In this document: piece after piece, positions 1-8,303 of the stretch | How the letters are laid out: the number at the start of each line of letters is the position of its first letter | Numbering within the stretch: the first letter of the stretch is position 1 | From: 43-108 sp001915545 | Lineage (GTDB): Bacteria > Bacteroidota > Bacteroidia > Bacteroidales > Bacteroidaceae | Assembly: GCA_902491215.1 (NCBI GenBank) | Contig: CABUGV010000061.1 | Span: forward strand, 1-11,594 | Length of the DNA stretch: 11,594 nt | Reading direction: 5' to 3' | Translations under genes and position numbers: made by a program | The notes under the pieces: generated by a model | The model's input: the letters and a program-made list of their open reading frames with translations, nothing else | Told to the model about the DNA's origin: nothing | Databases searched by the model: none

Positions 1-57
1 CAATAACGAGGGCGTTTTGTACTACGTTTTTAGGAACGTAGAACTGGACACCCTATT
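1..57 (+). repeat. Left copy of 57-bp perfect inverted repeat
   Basis: These bases are the exact reverse complement of 11538-11594, with no mismatch over 57 bp; identity is lost immediately inside. The copy begins CAATAACGAGGGCG and ends with GGACACCCTATT, only three bases from the stop codon of the GH2 gene. It contains an internal dyad at 22-41 (CTACGTT, 6-bp spacer, AACGTAG). No T-tract follows the dyad in either direction, so it does not look like an intrinsic terminator. It could be the end of a multicopy insertion sequence at which an assembly stopped, or a site-specific recombination site. The sequence alone does not decide between them. Confidence 0.95.
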
Positions 58-60
58 ATT

Positions 61-3000
61 TTAGTTTTCGATAATTCCGAATTCTGCCAGTGTTGCAAGG
101 TCGTTGCCTTCGTGTGAAGACATGGCCTTGAATCTTATATATCGTGCACTGACAGTCTTGTTGGTCTTGAGGATTGACGGTTTGTTGCTGTTTTCCAATT
201 TGCCTTGAACAATTGGATTTCCCCAGTTCTTGCCGTCTTTGCTTACGTAGATGCAGAATTCATTTATGAGTCCGTCTTTTCCTTTTTCCCTTGGAACAAT
301 CTTGAATCCGTTGATGTCTACATCGCGTCCGGCATCGAAATCAACCCAATGCGGATATTTTGCAACAGTAACCGAATGTATGGTTTCCCACAAAGTTTCA
401 TTCTTGCCGTCTACAAGATTTTCTGCCTGGCCGCCTCCGTTTTCCTGACTGCTGGCGTAAATCACCTTCAATTGAGCCTTATCGGCTTCTGGGATTCTTA
501 TTGTTGAACGTACGTTCGGATTTTTCTTGTTCCATGCAGTTACTGTCGATGCTGATTCTATTACAATTGGAGAAGAGTAGACCTTTGCACGCGAATTTTC
601 CGATGTCGTGTAAAGGATTTCTCCGTTGTTCTCTTCATCGCCTATAACTATCTGTCCATTTTCATCTCTTTCAATTGATAGAGGTGACGGTCCCTCAAAT
701 ACCGTCTTAGATGCGTTGACTGGATTTCCGCAACTTGGTGCAATCATGAATCCGAACCGATGTCCGTCTGCTTTTATTCTGTCTTGTTCGAGAGGACCTC
801 CCTGTCCGCAGCTGTTTCCGCCCAGTCCTGTTACTCCCACATCCAGATGCAGATATGTATCTCCAGCCTCAGGCAACTGATAGCCATGTGATGCAACTGT
901 CAAGTCTACTTCCGAATATGGCAAGGCTGTTACCGACATCGGCTGTTTTCCTATAAACACAGCACCAGCACCTCGCTTGTCTGTCAATGCAGCCCATCTT
1001 ACTTCCTCGTGGTTGGCCATATTCTGCGGTTTAGGGAAGTTTACGAATTGCGAATCAGTACAGCTTTCATATACGCGTATGAACTGTCCTGTCTTACGGT
1101 CTGGATAGTTTTCAATAGGTCCGCGACCGTAGTATGTGAAACTGTTAAGACGTTTAGGTACATTCATTACCCATCCAAGTCGTGGTAGTATTACATCCGG
1201 ATTGCTCGAACTTACAGAGGCATTGAATTCAATTCTGCCATCGCTGTAAACAGTCCAGACCTGATTTGATGTGAACTTGAAGTCATTTTCTCCGAACTTC
1301 TTTTCCTCAAGCTCTTTTATTTCATTGTGTCCTGAAGATGTGCCTCCGATGAGTCGTGCCGAGTTCGGTGCCTGCGATTCCACAGTATAAGTCAATATCA
1401 GTCGGCCATCTTTTTCTTGATGTATGTCCTTGTTTGTGACTTTATGCTTGAGATTGTGAAGTCCAAGCTCAAACCATTTGTCACATATCCAGTTGTCGTT
1501 GTTTACGAAAGCTCTGTAAGGTTCAAGTCTAGGTCCTTTGCCTTCTGCTATTATTGTGTCTCCGTTGTATACAAGACATTGTATAGTTCCTGTTGCATTG
1601 TTGAATGATACATCAAAGTTTGTACCATTGATACTTACCAATTCATTGCCGGCATCTTTCACCTCCATTTTTTCCATATCGGAAGTCTTTGCCGTTGCCT
1701 TCATTTCAGATGCGTCCTTTATGAACATCTGTTCCTCGGCCTGTACATATCCGGCTTTTGCCCATGGAGTATCTTTGGCCTGCTTAATCTGAACTATCAT
1801 TGAATATTCGCTTTCTGAGTCAAGATTGTCTTTCGTGTAAGGTATTCTTACGATTGACTTTTTGCGAGGTTCAACATCCAGAGTCTTTATTGTTCCGTTT
1901 TCGGCACAGATACCGTCCTTCCATATCGACCATTCGAGAATGTAATTTTCCAACGTGGTGAAATAATTCTTGTTGAAAATCTCAATATCACCATTCTGTA
2001 TATCTACAGCTTTTATGTCGATATATTCATAAACTTTCTTCACTTCGTAATACTGCGGTTTTGGCGTCATGTCCGCAAAAATAATTCCGTTCATTACGAA
2101 TTGCCCGCTGTTCGGTGTATCTCCGAAGTCGCCTCCATAGGCCAGATAGCGCTTGCCTGTAGCTTTGTCATAGTTGTACATGGCCTGATCAATCCAGTCC
2201 CATATAGCACCGCCGCAGAAATAATTCGTACTTTCTATGGCATCCCAATAGTCAACAAGGTTGCCGACTGCATTACCCATTGAGTGGGCATATTCTGAAA
2301 CGTGGAATGGATATTTGATGTTGCTTTTTCCTTTTACAGCTTCACGCATCCATGCTATTGACGGATACTGGTTGGATCCCATGTCCACAATGTCATTGTT
2401 GCGCTCATATTGGACAGGACGAGATGTATCGAAGGCTTTTAAGGCTTTGTATGCAGCTTTGAAGTTGTCGCCAGGACCAGCTTCATTGCCGAGTGACCAT
2501 ATAACAATTGATGGACTGTTGACAGTTGAGTGTACCATCTCCATGTTGCGTGCAACGTGTGCATTTGTCCATTCTTTCGGGTGGGAGAGTGATTCTTTTC
2601 CGTAGTAGTATTCATGCGATTCGATATTGGCTTCATCTTCAAGATATATGCCGTATTTGTCGCAGAGATAATACCAGTAAGGATCGCAAGGGTAATGCGA
2701 GTTGCGTACGTGATTGATGTTTGCGCGCTTCATCATCATTACCTCATTTTCCATCTGTTTACGTGTGATAGCATGACCAAGTGCAGGGTTTGTTTCGTGT
2801 CTGTTTACTCCTTTAAGCTTTACGGTCTTGCCGTTTATGTAGAAATAGCGTCCGGCAAGTCCGAATTCATCCTTTTCAGCCGGCGTGTCCTTTATTTCCA
2901 CTGTTCTGAAACCTGTATATATACTTGTAGTTTCAATTATTCTGCCTTTATTGTCAACAATCTGCGCAACAAGTGTATAACGTTGAGGATTTTCTGCACT

Positions 3001-3984
3001 CCACAGCTTCGGATTCTTCAGTTTGAGAGACGTTGATGTTGTTATTGTTGTGCCGGCTTTGGTGCTGAATGCTTCAGATTCGGCTTTTCCTCCGTCTGTC
3101 TCTTTGTTGTTGTCCGAATACAATCCGTTCTCGTACAAAGTGTATTTCATCTTGAAGTTCTTAGCTTCACTTTTGTCAAGATTGCGCACTTCGGCACTTA
3201 TATGCAATTCTCCGTCAGTTCCGTTTAATGCAGGAATAGCTCTTAGGTCGCGTATGTGTATGCGTGGCGTCGAATAAAGAGCAACGGTTCTGAATATTCC
3301 CGGAAGTCTGTACATGTCCTGAGCTTCAAGGAACGAACCGTCAGAGTTGCGGTAAACCTCAACAGCCACAGTGTTCTGTCCCTCGTGCAGGTATTTTGAA
3401 ATGTCGAATCGTGCGGCGTTGCGTGAATTCTTGCTGAATCCTACGTATTTGCCGTTTATCCACAGATAGAAAAATGAGTCGACTCCGTCAAAGCTTATGA
3501 CTGTTCTGCGTTTCAGCCAATCGGAAGGCATGTCGAATGTTCTTCTGTATGAACCTACTTCGTTTCTCATTCTGTAGGTAGTCCAGTTTTCTGGAGGAGT
3601 ACGCATGACACCTCCGCGCCAGTCATCCACTTCAACCTTGTGCATGAAGATGACAGGTTGGTTCACATATATTGGAGTACCGTATTTCTGACTTCCGTCC
3701 TTCTGTATTCCTGCAATGTTCCAGCTTGAAGGTACGTCAATGTTGTCCCATAGACTGACATTGTAGTTTGGGTCCTGAAATCCTTTAGGCCTTTCGTCCG
3801 GAGTAGGTGACCATTTGAATTTCCATGATCCGTTTAGACACATCCAGTACTTGCTGTTTTCCGGAAGCACCTTTCTTGCAGATTCTGTATCCTGGAATGG
3901 ATAGAATGTGGCCGTTGGGGTGTTCCTTGTTGAATGCAAGTGCTTCAGGATTGTTCCATTCATTGCCTTCAGGTGCTGCTGCAT
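61..3984 (-). CDS. GH2 beta-galactosidase with C-terminal CBM32-like module (5' end frameshifted)
   Basis: Glycoside hydrolase family 2, LacZ-type, expected to remove terminal beta-galactose from glycans in the periplasm or at the cell surface. In the 1307-residue open frame: sugar-binding domain at about 45-240, Ig-like domain about 245-365, TIM barrel about 375-640 with GVNRHE near 395, acid/base Glu501 in SLGNEAG and nucleophile Glu564 in HVSEYAHSMGN. A Bgal_small_N-type beta-sandwich spans about 780-1080, a chitobiase C-terminal-like segment (GEILYTTSEN) about 1095-1165, and a discoidin/CBM32-like domain about 1175-1305. It is longer than E. coli LacZ (1024 aa) because of the C-terminal additions. 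The first roughly 20 residues of this frame are not homologous-looking; real GH2 sequence starts at TPTATFYPFQDTESA. The true N-terminus and signal peptide lie upstream in two other frames (3918-4121), so as written the enzyme would lack export and its first strand. It could be a recent pseudogene or a sequencing error. Substrate specificity beyond beta-galactoside is inferred; other GH2 activities are possible. Confidence 0.9.
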   Translation of the reverse strand: MQQHLKAMNGTILKHLHSTRNTPTATFYPFQDTESARKVLPENSKYWMCLNGSWKFKWSPTPDERPKGFQDPNYNVSLWDNIDVPSSWNIAGIQKDGSQKYGTPIYVNQPVIFMHKVEVDDWRGGVMRTPPENWTTYRMRNEVGSYRRTFDMPSDWLKRRTVISFDGVDSFFYLWINGKYVGFSKNSRNAARFDISKYLHEGQNTVAVEVYRNSDGSFLEAQDMYRLPGIFRTVALYSTPRIHIRDLRAIPALNGTDGELHISAEVRNLDKSEAKNFKMKYTLYENGLYSDNNKETDGGKAESEAFSTKAGTTITTSTSLKLKNPKLWSAENPQRYTLVAQIVDNKGRIIETTSIYTGFRTVEIKDTPAEKDEFGLAGRYFYINGKTVKLKGVNRHETNPALGHAITRKQMENEVMMMKRANINHVRNSHYPCDPYWYYLCDKYGIYLEDEANIESHEYYYGKESLSHPKEWTNAHVARNMEMVHSTVNSPSIVIWSLGNEAGPGDNFKAAYKALKAFDTSRPVQYERNNDIVDMGSNQYPSIAWMREAVKGKSNIKYPFHVSEYAHSMGNAVGNLVDYWDAIESTNYFCGGAIWDWIDQAMYNYDKATGKRYLAYGGDFGDTPNSGQFVMNGIIFADMTPKPQYYEVKKVYEYIDIKAVDIQNGDIEIFNKNYFTTLENYILEWSIWKDGICAENGTIKTLDVEPRKKSIVRIPYTKDNLDSESEYSMIVQIKQAKDTPWAKAGYVQAEEQMFIKDASEMKATAKTSDMEKMEVKDAGNELVSINGTNFDVSFNNATGTIQCLVYNGDTIIAEGKGPRLEPYRAFVNNDNWICDKWFELGLHNLKHKVTNKDIHQEKDGRLILTYTVESQAPNSARLIGGTSSGHNEIKELEEKKFGENDFKFTSNQVWTVYSDGRIEFNASVSSSNPDVILPRLGWVMNVPKRLNSFTYYGRGPIENYPDRKTGQFIRVYESCTDSQFVNFPKPQNMANHEEVRWAALTDKRGAGAVFIGKQPMSVTALPYSEVDLTVASHGYQLPEAGDTYLHLDVGVTGLGGNSCGQGGPLEQDRIKADGHRFGFMIAPSCGNPVNASKTVFEGPSPLSIERDENGQIVIGDEENNGEILYTTSENSRAKVYSSPIVIESASTVTAWNKKNPNVRSTIRIPEADKAQLKVIYASSQENGGGQAENLVDGKNETLWETIHSVTVAKYPHWVDFDAGRDVDINGFKIVPREKGKDGLINEFCIYVSKDGKNWGNPIVQGKLENSNKPSILKTNKTVSARYIRFKAMSSHEGNDLATLAEFGIIEN

Positions 3985-4121
3985 CTGAAGTATGCAAATC
4001 CGCCTAAAGTTTCTACATTATCTGCAAATGCAGACAAACCGGTGCATGACAGCAGTGAATAAATGAACACTGCAGGTTTGGCTTGTGCCGAAACAGTCTT
4101 GAGGATTGAAGGATGTTTCAT
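3918..4121 (-). pseudogene. Displaced 5' end of the GH2 gene: signal peptide and N-terminal strand in two other frames
   Basis: Reading minus from the ATG at 4121 gives MKHPSILKTV and then a hydrophobic stretch ending LSAFA|DN, a typical signal peptide with a likely signal peptidase I site (an LLSC a few residues earlier is a poor lipobox). This frame runs into a TGA shortly after GGFAYF. The next frame, from about 3997, reads TSDAAAPEGNEWNNPEALAF and continues NKEHP, the usual start of secreted Bacteroidales GH2 enzymes. The third frame then continues TATFYPFQDTESA into the long ORF. Dropping one base in the run at 3996-3998 and one in the run at 3917-3920 joins all three into one protein of about 1352 aa (61-4121). 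Each event is a +1 insertion, so they do not compensate for each other. Confidence 0.8.
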
Positions 4122-4468
4122 GTAATCTGATATTGTTGGTGAGTTGGTTTTCCCATAGGCGGTTTCTGCATGCGAATACATTGATTTGTATTTTGGAGAA
4201 TATGCGTACATCCCGTTTTTTCAGAGTTGACGATTTAAGATCATGCAATACGCAAATATAGACTTTCTTGATGCAATATGCTGTGTTTCATTTGCAATTA
4301 ATTCGTGTTTCAGATCGGTAAAATCTTCTTTTTGACGGACTGTCATCATCTTATTATGAACATTTTACAGACCTCACATTCAAATAAGCTTTTTTTTATG
4401 TATTTTAGTACCCGTAAAGACCATACTAAACTTAAAAACACAAGGATCTTATATTTATTTTTTCAAAG
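4122..4468. promoter_or_regulatory. Divergent intergenic region between the GH2 and GH127 genes
   Basis: This 347-bp AT-rich spacer must hold the promoters of both hydrolase genes. On the minus strand, TATATTTG (reverse complement of 4253-4260) matches the Bacteroidetes -7 consensus TAnnTTTG and would give a leader of roughly 125 nt before the ATG at 4121; no TTTG -33 box lies at the usual 19-21 bp. TGCAAT occurs three times, at 4244, 4272 and 4293, the first two within the longer repeat ATGCAATA; two copies lie just upstream of the -7 box and could bind a regulator. On the plus strand I see only a weak TATTTTAG at 4401-4408. No regulator gene or convincing small ORF is present. Confidence 0.45.
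4253..4260 (-). promoter_or_regulatory. Candidate Bacteroidetes -7 promoter element for the GH2 gene
   Basis: The minus strand reads TATATTTG, an exact match to TAnnTTTG, 132 bp before the GH2 ATG at 4121. The matching -33 TTTG is absent, so the call rests on the -7 element and position only; in AT-rich DNA such a match can occur by chance. Confidence 0.35.
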
Positions 4469-7400
4469 ATGAAGCACTTCAAAAAGAACATTCCAATCTA
4501 TTGTATCCCTTTCTTTCAGATCTGCGCTGCAGGTTCGTTGTTCGTGTCTGAGGCTGAAGCTTTGCCGTTGCGCTTGATGCCTGCAGACACGCTGACGTCT
4601 GTGCAGAGAATAAGAAACATTGTTTCAGTTGAAACTGTCAACGTTGACTGTCCAGTCGGTACAGTTCCGCGTCTGCCGTATAGAGTATGGGTGAATTATT
4701 CCGACAGCACGGGCGAATATCGTCAGACACGTTGGATGAATTCGTCTTTGGCGGCAGAACAGGCTCAGGCCGATTCCGGCAAATATCCTGTTGGAACCAG
4801 GTATACCGTAGATGGGTTCATAACAGGCGATGAAACCACTTCAGGAGGTTTTCCGATAAAGGCGTCTGTATCAGTGGTCGACCGTGCCTGCGCAGTACCT
4901 TCCAATATTCCTGTTGCAGACGTCCTTCCTTTGGACAGAGTGACCATAACCGGAAACAACCGTCTGACATCCAATCGTGAGTTGGCCATCAGGCAGATTT
5001 TAAGTTGGGACGTCAATCAGCAGCTTTATAATTATCGCGACACTTACGGACTCAGCACGGAAGGATATCCGGAATCTGACGGCTGGGATTCGCCTACAAC
5101 AAAACTCAAGGGACACGGTTCCGGTCATTACATGTCTGCTCTTGCCTTTGCATTTGCGAGTGCAACACAAAAGGAGCAGAAGGATTCGCTCCGTCAGCGT
5201 ATTCGCCGAATGGTCGACGGATTGCGCGAGTGTCAGGAACGGACTTTCGTTTGGAACGATTCTCTCGGACGCTATTGGGAGGCACGCGATTTTGCTCCCG
5301 AGGAAGAGCTTCTGCAGATGAGGGGGACATGGGAAGCCTTTGACGAGTACAAAAAACAATATGCCCGTTACGGATACGGTTATATCAATGCTATACCTGC
5401 CCAGCATGTGGCTTTGATAGAAAAATATGCCGCATACAACAATACCAGCGGTGTTTGGGCTCCGTACTATTCTATTCACAAGCAGCTTGCCGGACTTATT
5501 GACATTGCAACTTATGTAGACGACAAGAAAATTGCAGCAAAGGCTTTGCTCATTGCAAAGGATATGGGATTGTGGATTTGGAACCGCCTGCATTACCGCA
5601 CATACGTGAAGATGGACGGAACACAGGAGGAACGCCGTCGTCGTCCGGGCAACCGTTATGAGATGTGGAACATGTACATTGCCGGTGAGGTAGGCGGAGT
5701 GGGTGAGTCGCTCGCACGTCTTTCTGAAATGGTTTCCGATGCCGACGACAAGGCACGTCTTCTCGAGGCTTCCAACTATTTCGACAGTCCTGCGTTGTAT
5801 AATCCGCTCTCACGCAATATAGATGATATCCGCACACGCCATGCCAATCAGCACATTCCGATGATTGTCAGTGCACTCAGAAGCTATCGCGGAAATGCCG
5901 AACCATATTATTACAACATAGCGCAGAATTTCTGGAATCTCATTCAGGGACGTTACCGCTATGCTACGGGAGGTGTAGGCAATGGGGAAATGTTCCGTCA
6001 GCCTTACACCCAGATTCTCAGCATGGCCACTAATGTCACTTCCGACGGCGAACGCAATCTTCATCCTTCGCCGACTCTCAACGAAACATGCTGTGCATAC
6101 AATCTTGCGAAACTTACAAAGGACCTCAACTGTTTCAATCCTAACGATGCTCATTATATGGATTATTATGAAAGGGTTCTTTCAAATCAGATTGTTGGTT
6201 CGCTCAATCCGAAACATTATCAGACTACATATCATTATGCTGTAGGACTCGATGCATCCAAGCCTTGGGGCAACGAAACACCGCAGTCGAGCTGCTGTGG
6301 CGGAACAGGTTCAGAGAATCATGTGAAATACCAAGAGGCTGCATATTTTGTTTCTGCCGACACGATGTGGGTGGCTCTCTACATGCCTACTGTTGCACAT
6401 TGGGACGAAAAAGGCATAACTCTGCGTCAGGATTGCCTTTGGCCGGCAGAACGTTCCGTTATTCGTGTCGACAAAGGTCGTTCCCGATTCACTCTTAAGC
6501 TTAGGGTGCCTTATTGGGCTACGGAAGGATTTGACATACGTCTCAACGGTGAGTCTGCAGCTGAGTCATACCGTCCTGGTTCATACATAACAGTCAGCGA
6601 ACGTCGTTGGAAAAAGTCTGATTCGCTCGAAGTCATTATGCCGTTTACAAAGCATGTTGATTTCGGTCCGGACAAGATGGAAACGGCAGCAACAGGTATC
6701 AACCAGACAAAAACTCCGTTTGAGCCTATGTGGGCAGGTACATTGATGTACGGTCCTTTGGCCATGGCTGCAACAGGCGTTACCGCGTGGAGTGCGGAAG
6801 GTGCAGACATTCCTGCGGATATGAGTACAGTCGAGTCTTCTGTCTCTTATCCGAAGTCTGCTTCTGATGCTGTACTTTATACACTCAAATGGAACGGCCT
6901 CACTTTTGTTCCGGATTATTATGCCGACAAGCACTCGACCCACTATTTCCGTATGCATCTTCTGGGTGACCCTTCGGCCGAGGTCAAATCGTCGCTTGCT
7001 GACATTATGCAGGATGCATCGGCTTTCTTGCCGTCGCATTATACTTCTGCATCATACGCACCACTCAAAACTGCTCTCGACAATGCCGGCAAACTTTGTT
7101 CTTCGGCTTCTGTCAGTCAGAAGCAGGCTGACGATGCAGAAGCAGCAATCAAGTCAGCTATGAGAGCTCTCGTACCAACAGGTTTGGATAAGTCAGCCCT
7201 GAGCACAGCTGTATCTGAAGCTTCTGCCTGTGACTCTACATTGTATACCACTGCCAGCTTTGATTGGCTCCGTTCATCGCTGGCACATGCAAAGGCTGTT
7301 TTGGTCGGCGCTTCAGCCGTTCAGGCAGATGTAGATATGGCTTCAGCTATGGTTGCGAAAGCTTTACGCGAACTCGAACGTGCCGATGCTGTCAACAAAT

Positions 7401-7843
7401 CAGCACTCATAGAGGTCATGCAGACAGCACGTCAGCGCATTGATGCTCAGAATGCATGGAATGCACTTGCTGTCAAGGTGCCTGAGTATGCTCCATGGGC
7501 TCCTCACGCATACGGACGTATGAAGGAACAGTATGCCAAGGCGCTTGATGTAAGTGAAGGACGCGGACGCATCTACAGCCAGGAAGAAGTGCAGGCAACA
7601 GCAGCTGGGCTTAATGCCGCTCTCACCACTATGCGTCCAGGCAATCTTCCGGAGCTGGAAGATATGGACGAACTGCTTCCTTTGCTGGAACGTGCCAAGA
7701 ACTCATCTTCTGCATCAGACATGCGTGAAACCATTGAGTACGCTGAGATGGTCGTAAAATATGTCAGTGACGGCAGCGGCACACACGATATGATTGTAAA
7801 CGCCTGCGATAAGCTGAAAACCGCACTTGCAGGTAAAAAATGA
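4469..7843 (+). CDS. GH127 beta-L-arabinofuranosidase-like enzyme with Ig-like and FIVAR-like domains
   Basis: 1124-aa exported member of the GH127 (former DUF1680) family, whose characterised members release beta-L-arabinofuranose using a zinc-coordinated cysteine nucleophile. Residues 1-31 form a signal peptide (MKHFKKNIPIY, hydrophobic core, cleavage after SEAEA). About 52-137 resembles a bacterial Ig-like (Big_4) domain, with VPRLPYRVWVNY and a YPVGTRYTVDGFI strand. The alpha/alpha-barrel catalytic region and its beta domains run from about 155 to 830. Glu539 and Cys541 in NETCC, and Cys609-Cys610 in SSCCGGTGSEN, match the Cys3-Glu zinc site of HypBA1 (E338, C340, C417, C418), with Cys609 the expected nucleophile. 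About 840-1124 is Ala-rich and helical, with several FIVAR-like units that may serve carbohydrate or surface attachment. The start is the first ATG of the frame and gives a good signal peptide. The frame is intact. It is transcribed divergently from the GH2 gene, suggesting joint use of arabinose- and galactose-containing plant glycans. The exact linkage cut is not shown by sequence; related families GH146/GH121 have other specificities. Confidence 0.88.
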   Translation: MKHFKKNIPIYCIPFFQICAAGSLFVSEAEALPLRLMPADTLTSVQRIRNIVSVETVNVDCPVGTVPRLPYRVWVNYSDSTGEYRQTRWMNSSLAAEQAQADSGKYPVGTRYTVDGFITGDETTSGGFPIKASVSVVDRACAVPSNIPVADVLPLDRVTITGNNRLTSNRELAIRQILSWDVNQQLYNYRDTYGLSTEGYPESDGWDSPTTKLKGHGSGHYMSALAFAFASATQKEQKDSLRQRIRRMVDGLRECQERTFVWNDSLGRYWEARDFAPEEELLQMRGTWEAFDEYKKQYARYGYGYINAIPAQHVALIEKYAAYNNTSGVWAPYYSIHKQLAGLIDIATYVDDKKIAAKALLIAKDMGLWIWNRLHYRTYVKMDGTQEERRRRPGNRYEMWNMYIAGEVGGVGESLARLSEMVSDADDKARLLEASNYFDSPALYNPLSRNIDDIRTRHANQHIPMIVSALRSYRGNAEPYYYNIAQNFWNLIQGRYRYATGGVGNGEMFRQPYTQILSMATNVTSDGERNLHPSPTLNETCCAYNLAKLTKDLNCFNPNDAHYMDYYERVLSNQIVGSLNPKHYQTTYHYAVGLDASKPWGNETPQSSCCGGTGSENHVKYQEAAYFVSADTMWVALYMPTVAHWDEKGITLRQDCLWPAERSVIRVDKGRSRFTLKLRVPYWATEGFDIRLNGESAAESYRPGSYITVSERRWKKSDSLEVIMPFTKHVDFGPDKMETAATGINQTKTPFEPMWAGTLMYGPLAMAATGVTAWSAEGADIPADMSTVESSVSYPKSASDAVLYTLKWNGLTFVPDYYADKHSTHYFRMHLLGDPSAEVKSSLADIMQDASAFLPSHYTSASYAPLKTALDNAGKLCSSASVSQKQADDAEAAIKSAMRALVPTGLDKSALSTAVSEASACDSTLYTTASFDWLRSSLAHAKAVLVGASAVQADVDMASAMVAKALRELERADAVNKSALIEVMQTARQRIDAQNAWNALAVKVPEYAPWAPHAYGRMKEQYAKALDVSEGRGRIYSQEEVQATAAGLNAALTTMRPGNLPELEDMDELLPLLERAKNSSSASDMRETIEYAEMVVKYVSDGSGTHDMIVNACDKLKTALAGKK

Positions 7844-7854
7844 TGAGGTCTTAG

Positions 7855-7878
7855 GCCCTACGGCATAACCGCAAGGGC
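7855..7878 (+). other. Small nested hairpin just after the GH127 stop codon
   Basis: GCCCT (7855-7859) pairs with AGGGC (7874-7878), and inside it CGG (7861-7863) pairs with CCG (7869-7871) around a CATAA loop. No T-tract follows directly, so it is not itself a terminator. It lies 12 bp after the stop and just before the true terminator hairpin, and could protect the 3' end of the mRNA. Confidence 0.4.
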
Positions 7879-7888
7879 TCGCAATAAT

Positions 7889-7938
7889 AATTCCGCGTGC
7901 TTGGGATTTTTTCTCTGAGCGCGCGGAATTTTCTTTTT
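7889..7938 (+). terminator. Intrinsic terminator of the GH127 gene
   Basis: AATTCCGCGTGC (7889-7900) pairs with GCGCGCGGAATT (7919-7930) as a 12-bp stem with one U-G wobble, around an 18-nt loop, followed by TTCTTTTT. It sits 46 bp after the stop codon and marks the end of this transcription unit. Confidence 0.8.
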
Positions 7939-7943
7939 GTGCC

Positions 7944-8303
7944 TTTCTTTTCTTTTATATTCCTTCCACCCTATGTCGTATTTGTCTTTGTTTGGGGAAG
8001 TGTATAAAAAGAAATAATGCAGTTAACAAATTTTGAGATGTTGTCTGTTTGTTATTAGTTAATAAGTGTTTCTTTGTGTTGAATGTTTCATTTTGTACAA
8101 ATGCTTTGTATTATAGTTATATTTTACATTGGAGAACTGCTGTTTTATAAATGCCACTGATAAGTGTCAGATTTCCCTCTTTCGGTGTTTTTACTGGGAT
8201 GTCATTATGTATTTACAAGGTCTGTATGCTTGTTGTTTATAAAATAGTCTGTTTTATGCGCAACATATAATAGAAACCTTTATCTTTGAAATTAATATTA
8301 TAA
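7944..8303. other. AT-rich non-coding gap before the 188-aa gene
   Basis: No plausible gene is seen on either strand. CTGTTTTAT occurs twice (8140-8148 and 8249-8257) and there is a short CACT-GATA-AGTG hairpin near 8155. TATCTTTG at 8281-8288 matches the Bacteroidetes -7 box. TTTG at 8092 with TATATTTT at 8118 is a weaker promoter-like pair that would leave a leader of roughly 170 nt. Nothing else stands out. Confidence 0.5.
8281..8288 (+). promoter_or_regulatory. Candidate -7 promoter element for the 188-aa gene operon
   Basis: TATCTTTG is an exact match to TAnnTTTG and lies 15 bp before the ATG at 8304. No TTTG -33 box is found at the usual distance. Use of this promoter would make a very short leader and would favour the second in-frame ATG at 8313 as the start. 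Confidence 0.45.

Noticed and set aside
22..41. Hairpin in the left repeat as terminator for the GH2 gene
   Set aside because: The stem is only 7 perfect pairs and is followed by ACAAAACG, not a T-tract, in the direction of GH2 transcription.
61..4121. Programmed frameshifting in the GH2 gene
   Set aside because: No slippery heptamer or downstream structure is evident, two independent shifts would be needed, and this family is not known for recoding; mutation or sequence error is simpler.
4122..4211. N-terminal extension of the signal-peptide frame to 4211 on the minus strand
   Set aside because: The sequence before ATG 4121 has no signal-peptide character, and starting at 4121 gives a proper basic start and hydrophobic core.
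5000..5593. Long antisense open frame (197 codons) inside the GH127 gene
   Set aside because: It lacks any protein-like motif and lies opposite a clearly conserved catalytic domain, so it is a shadow of the real gene.
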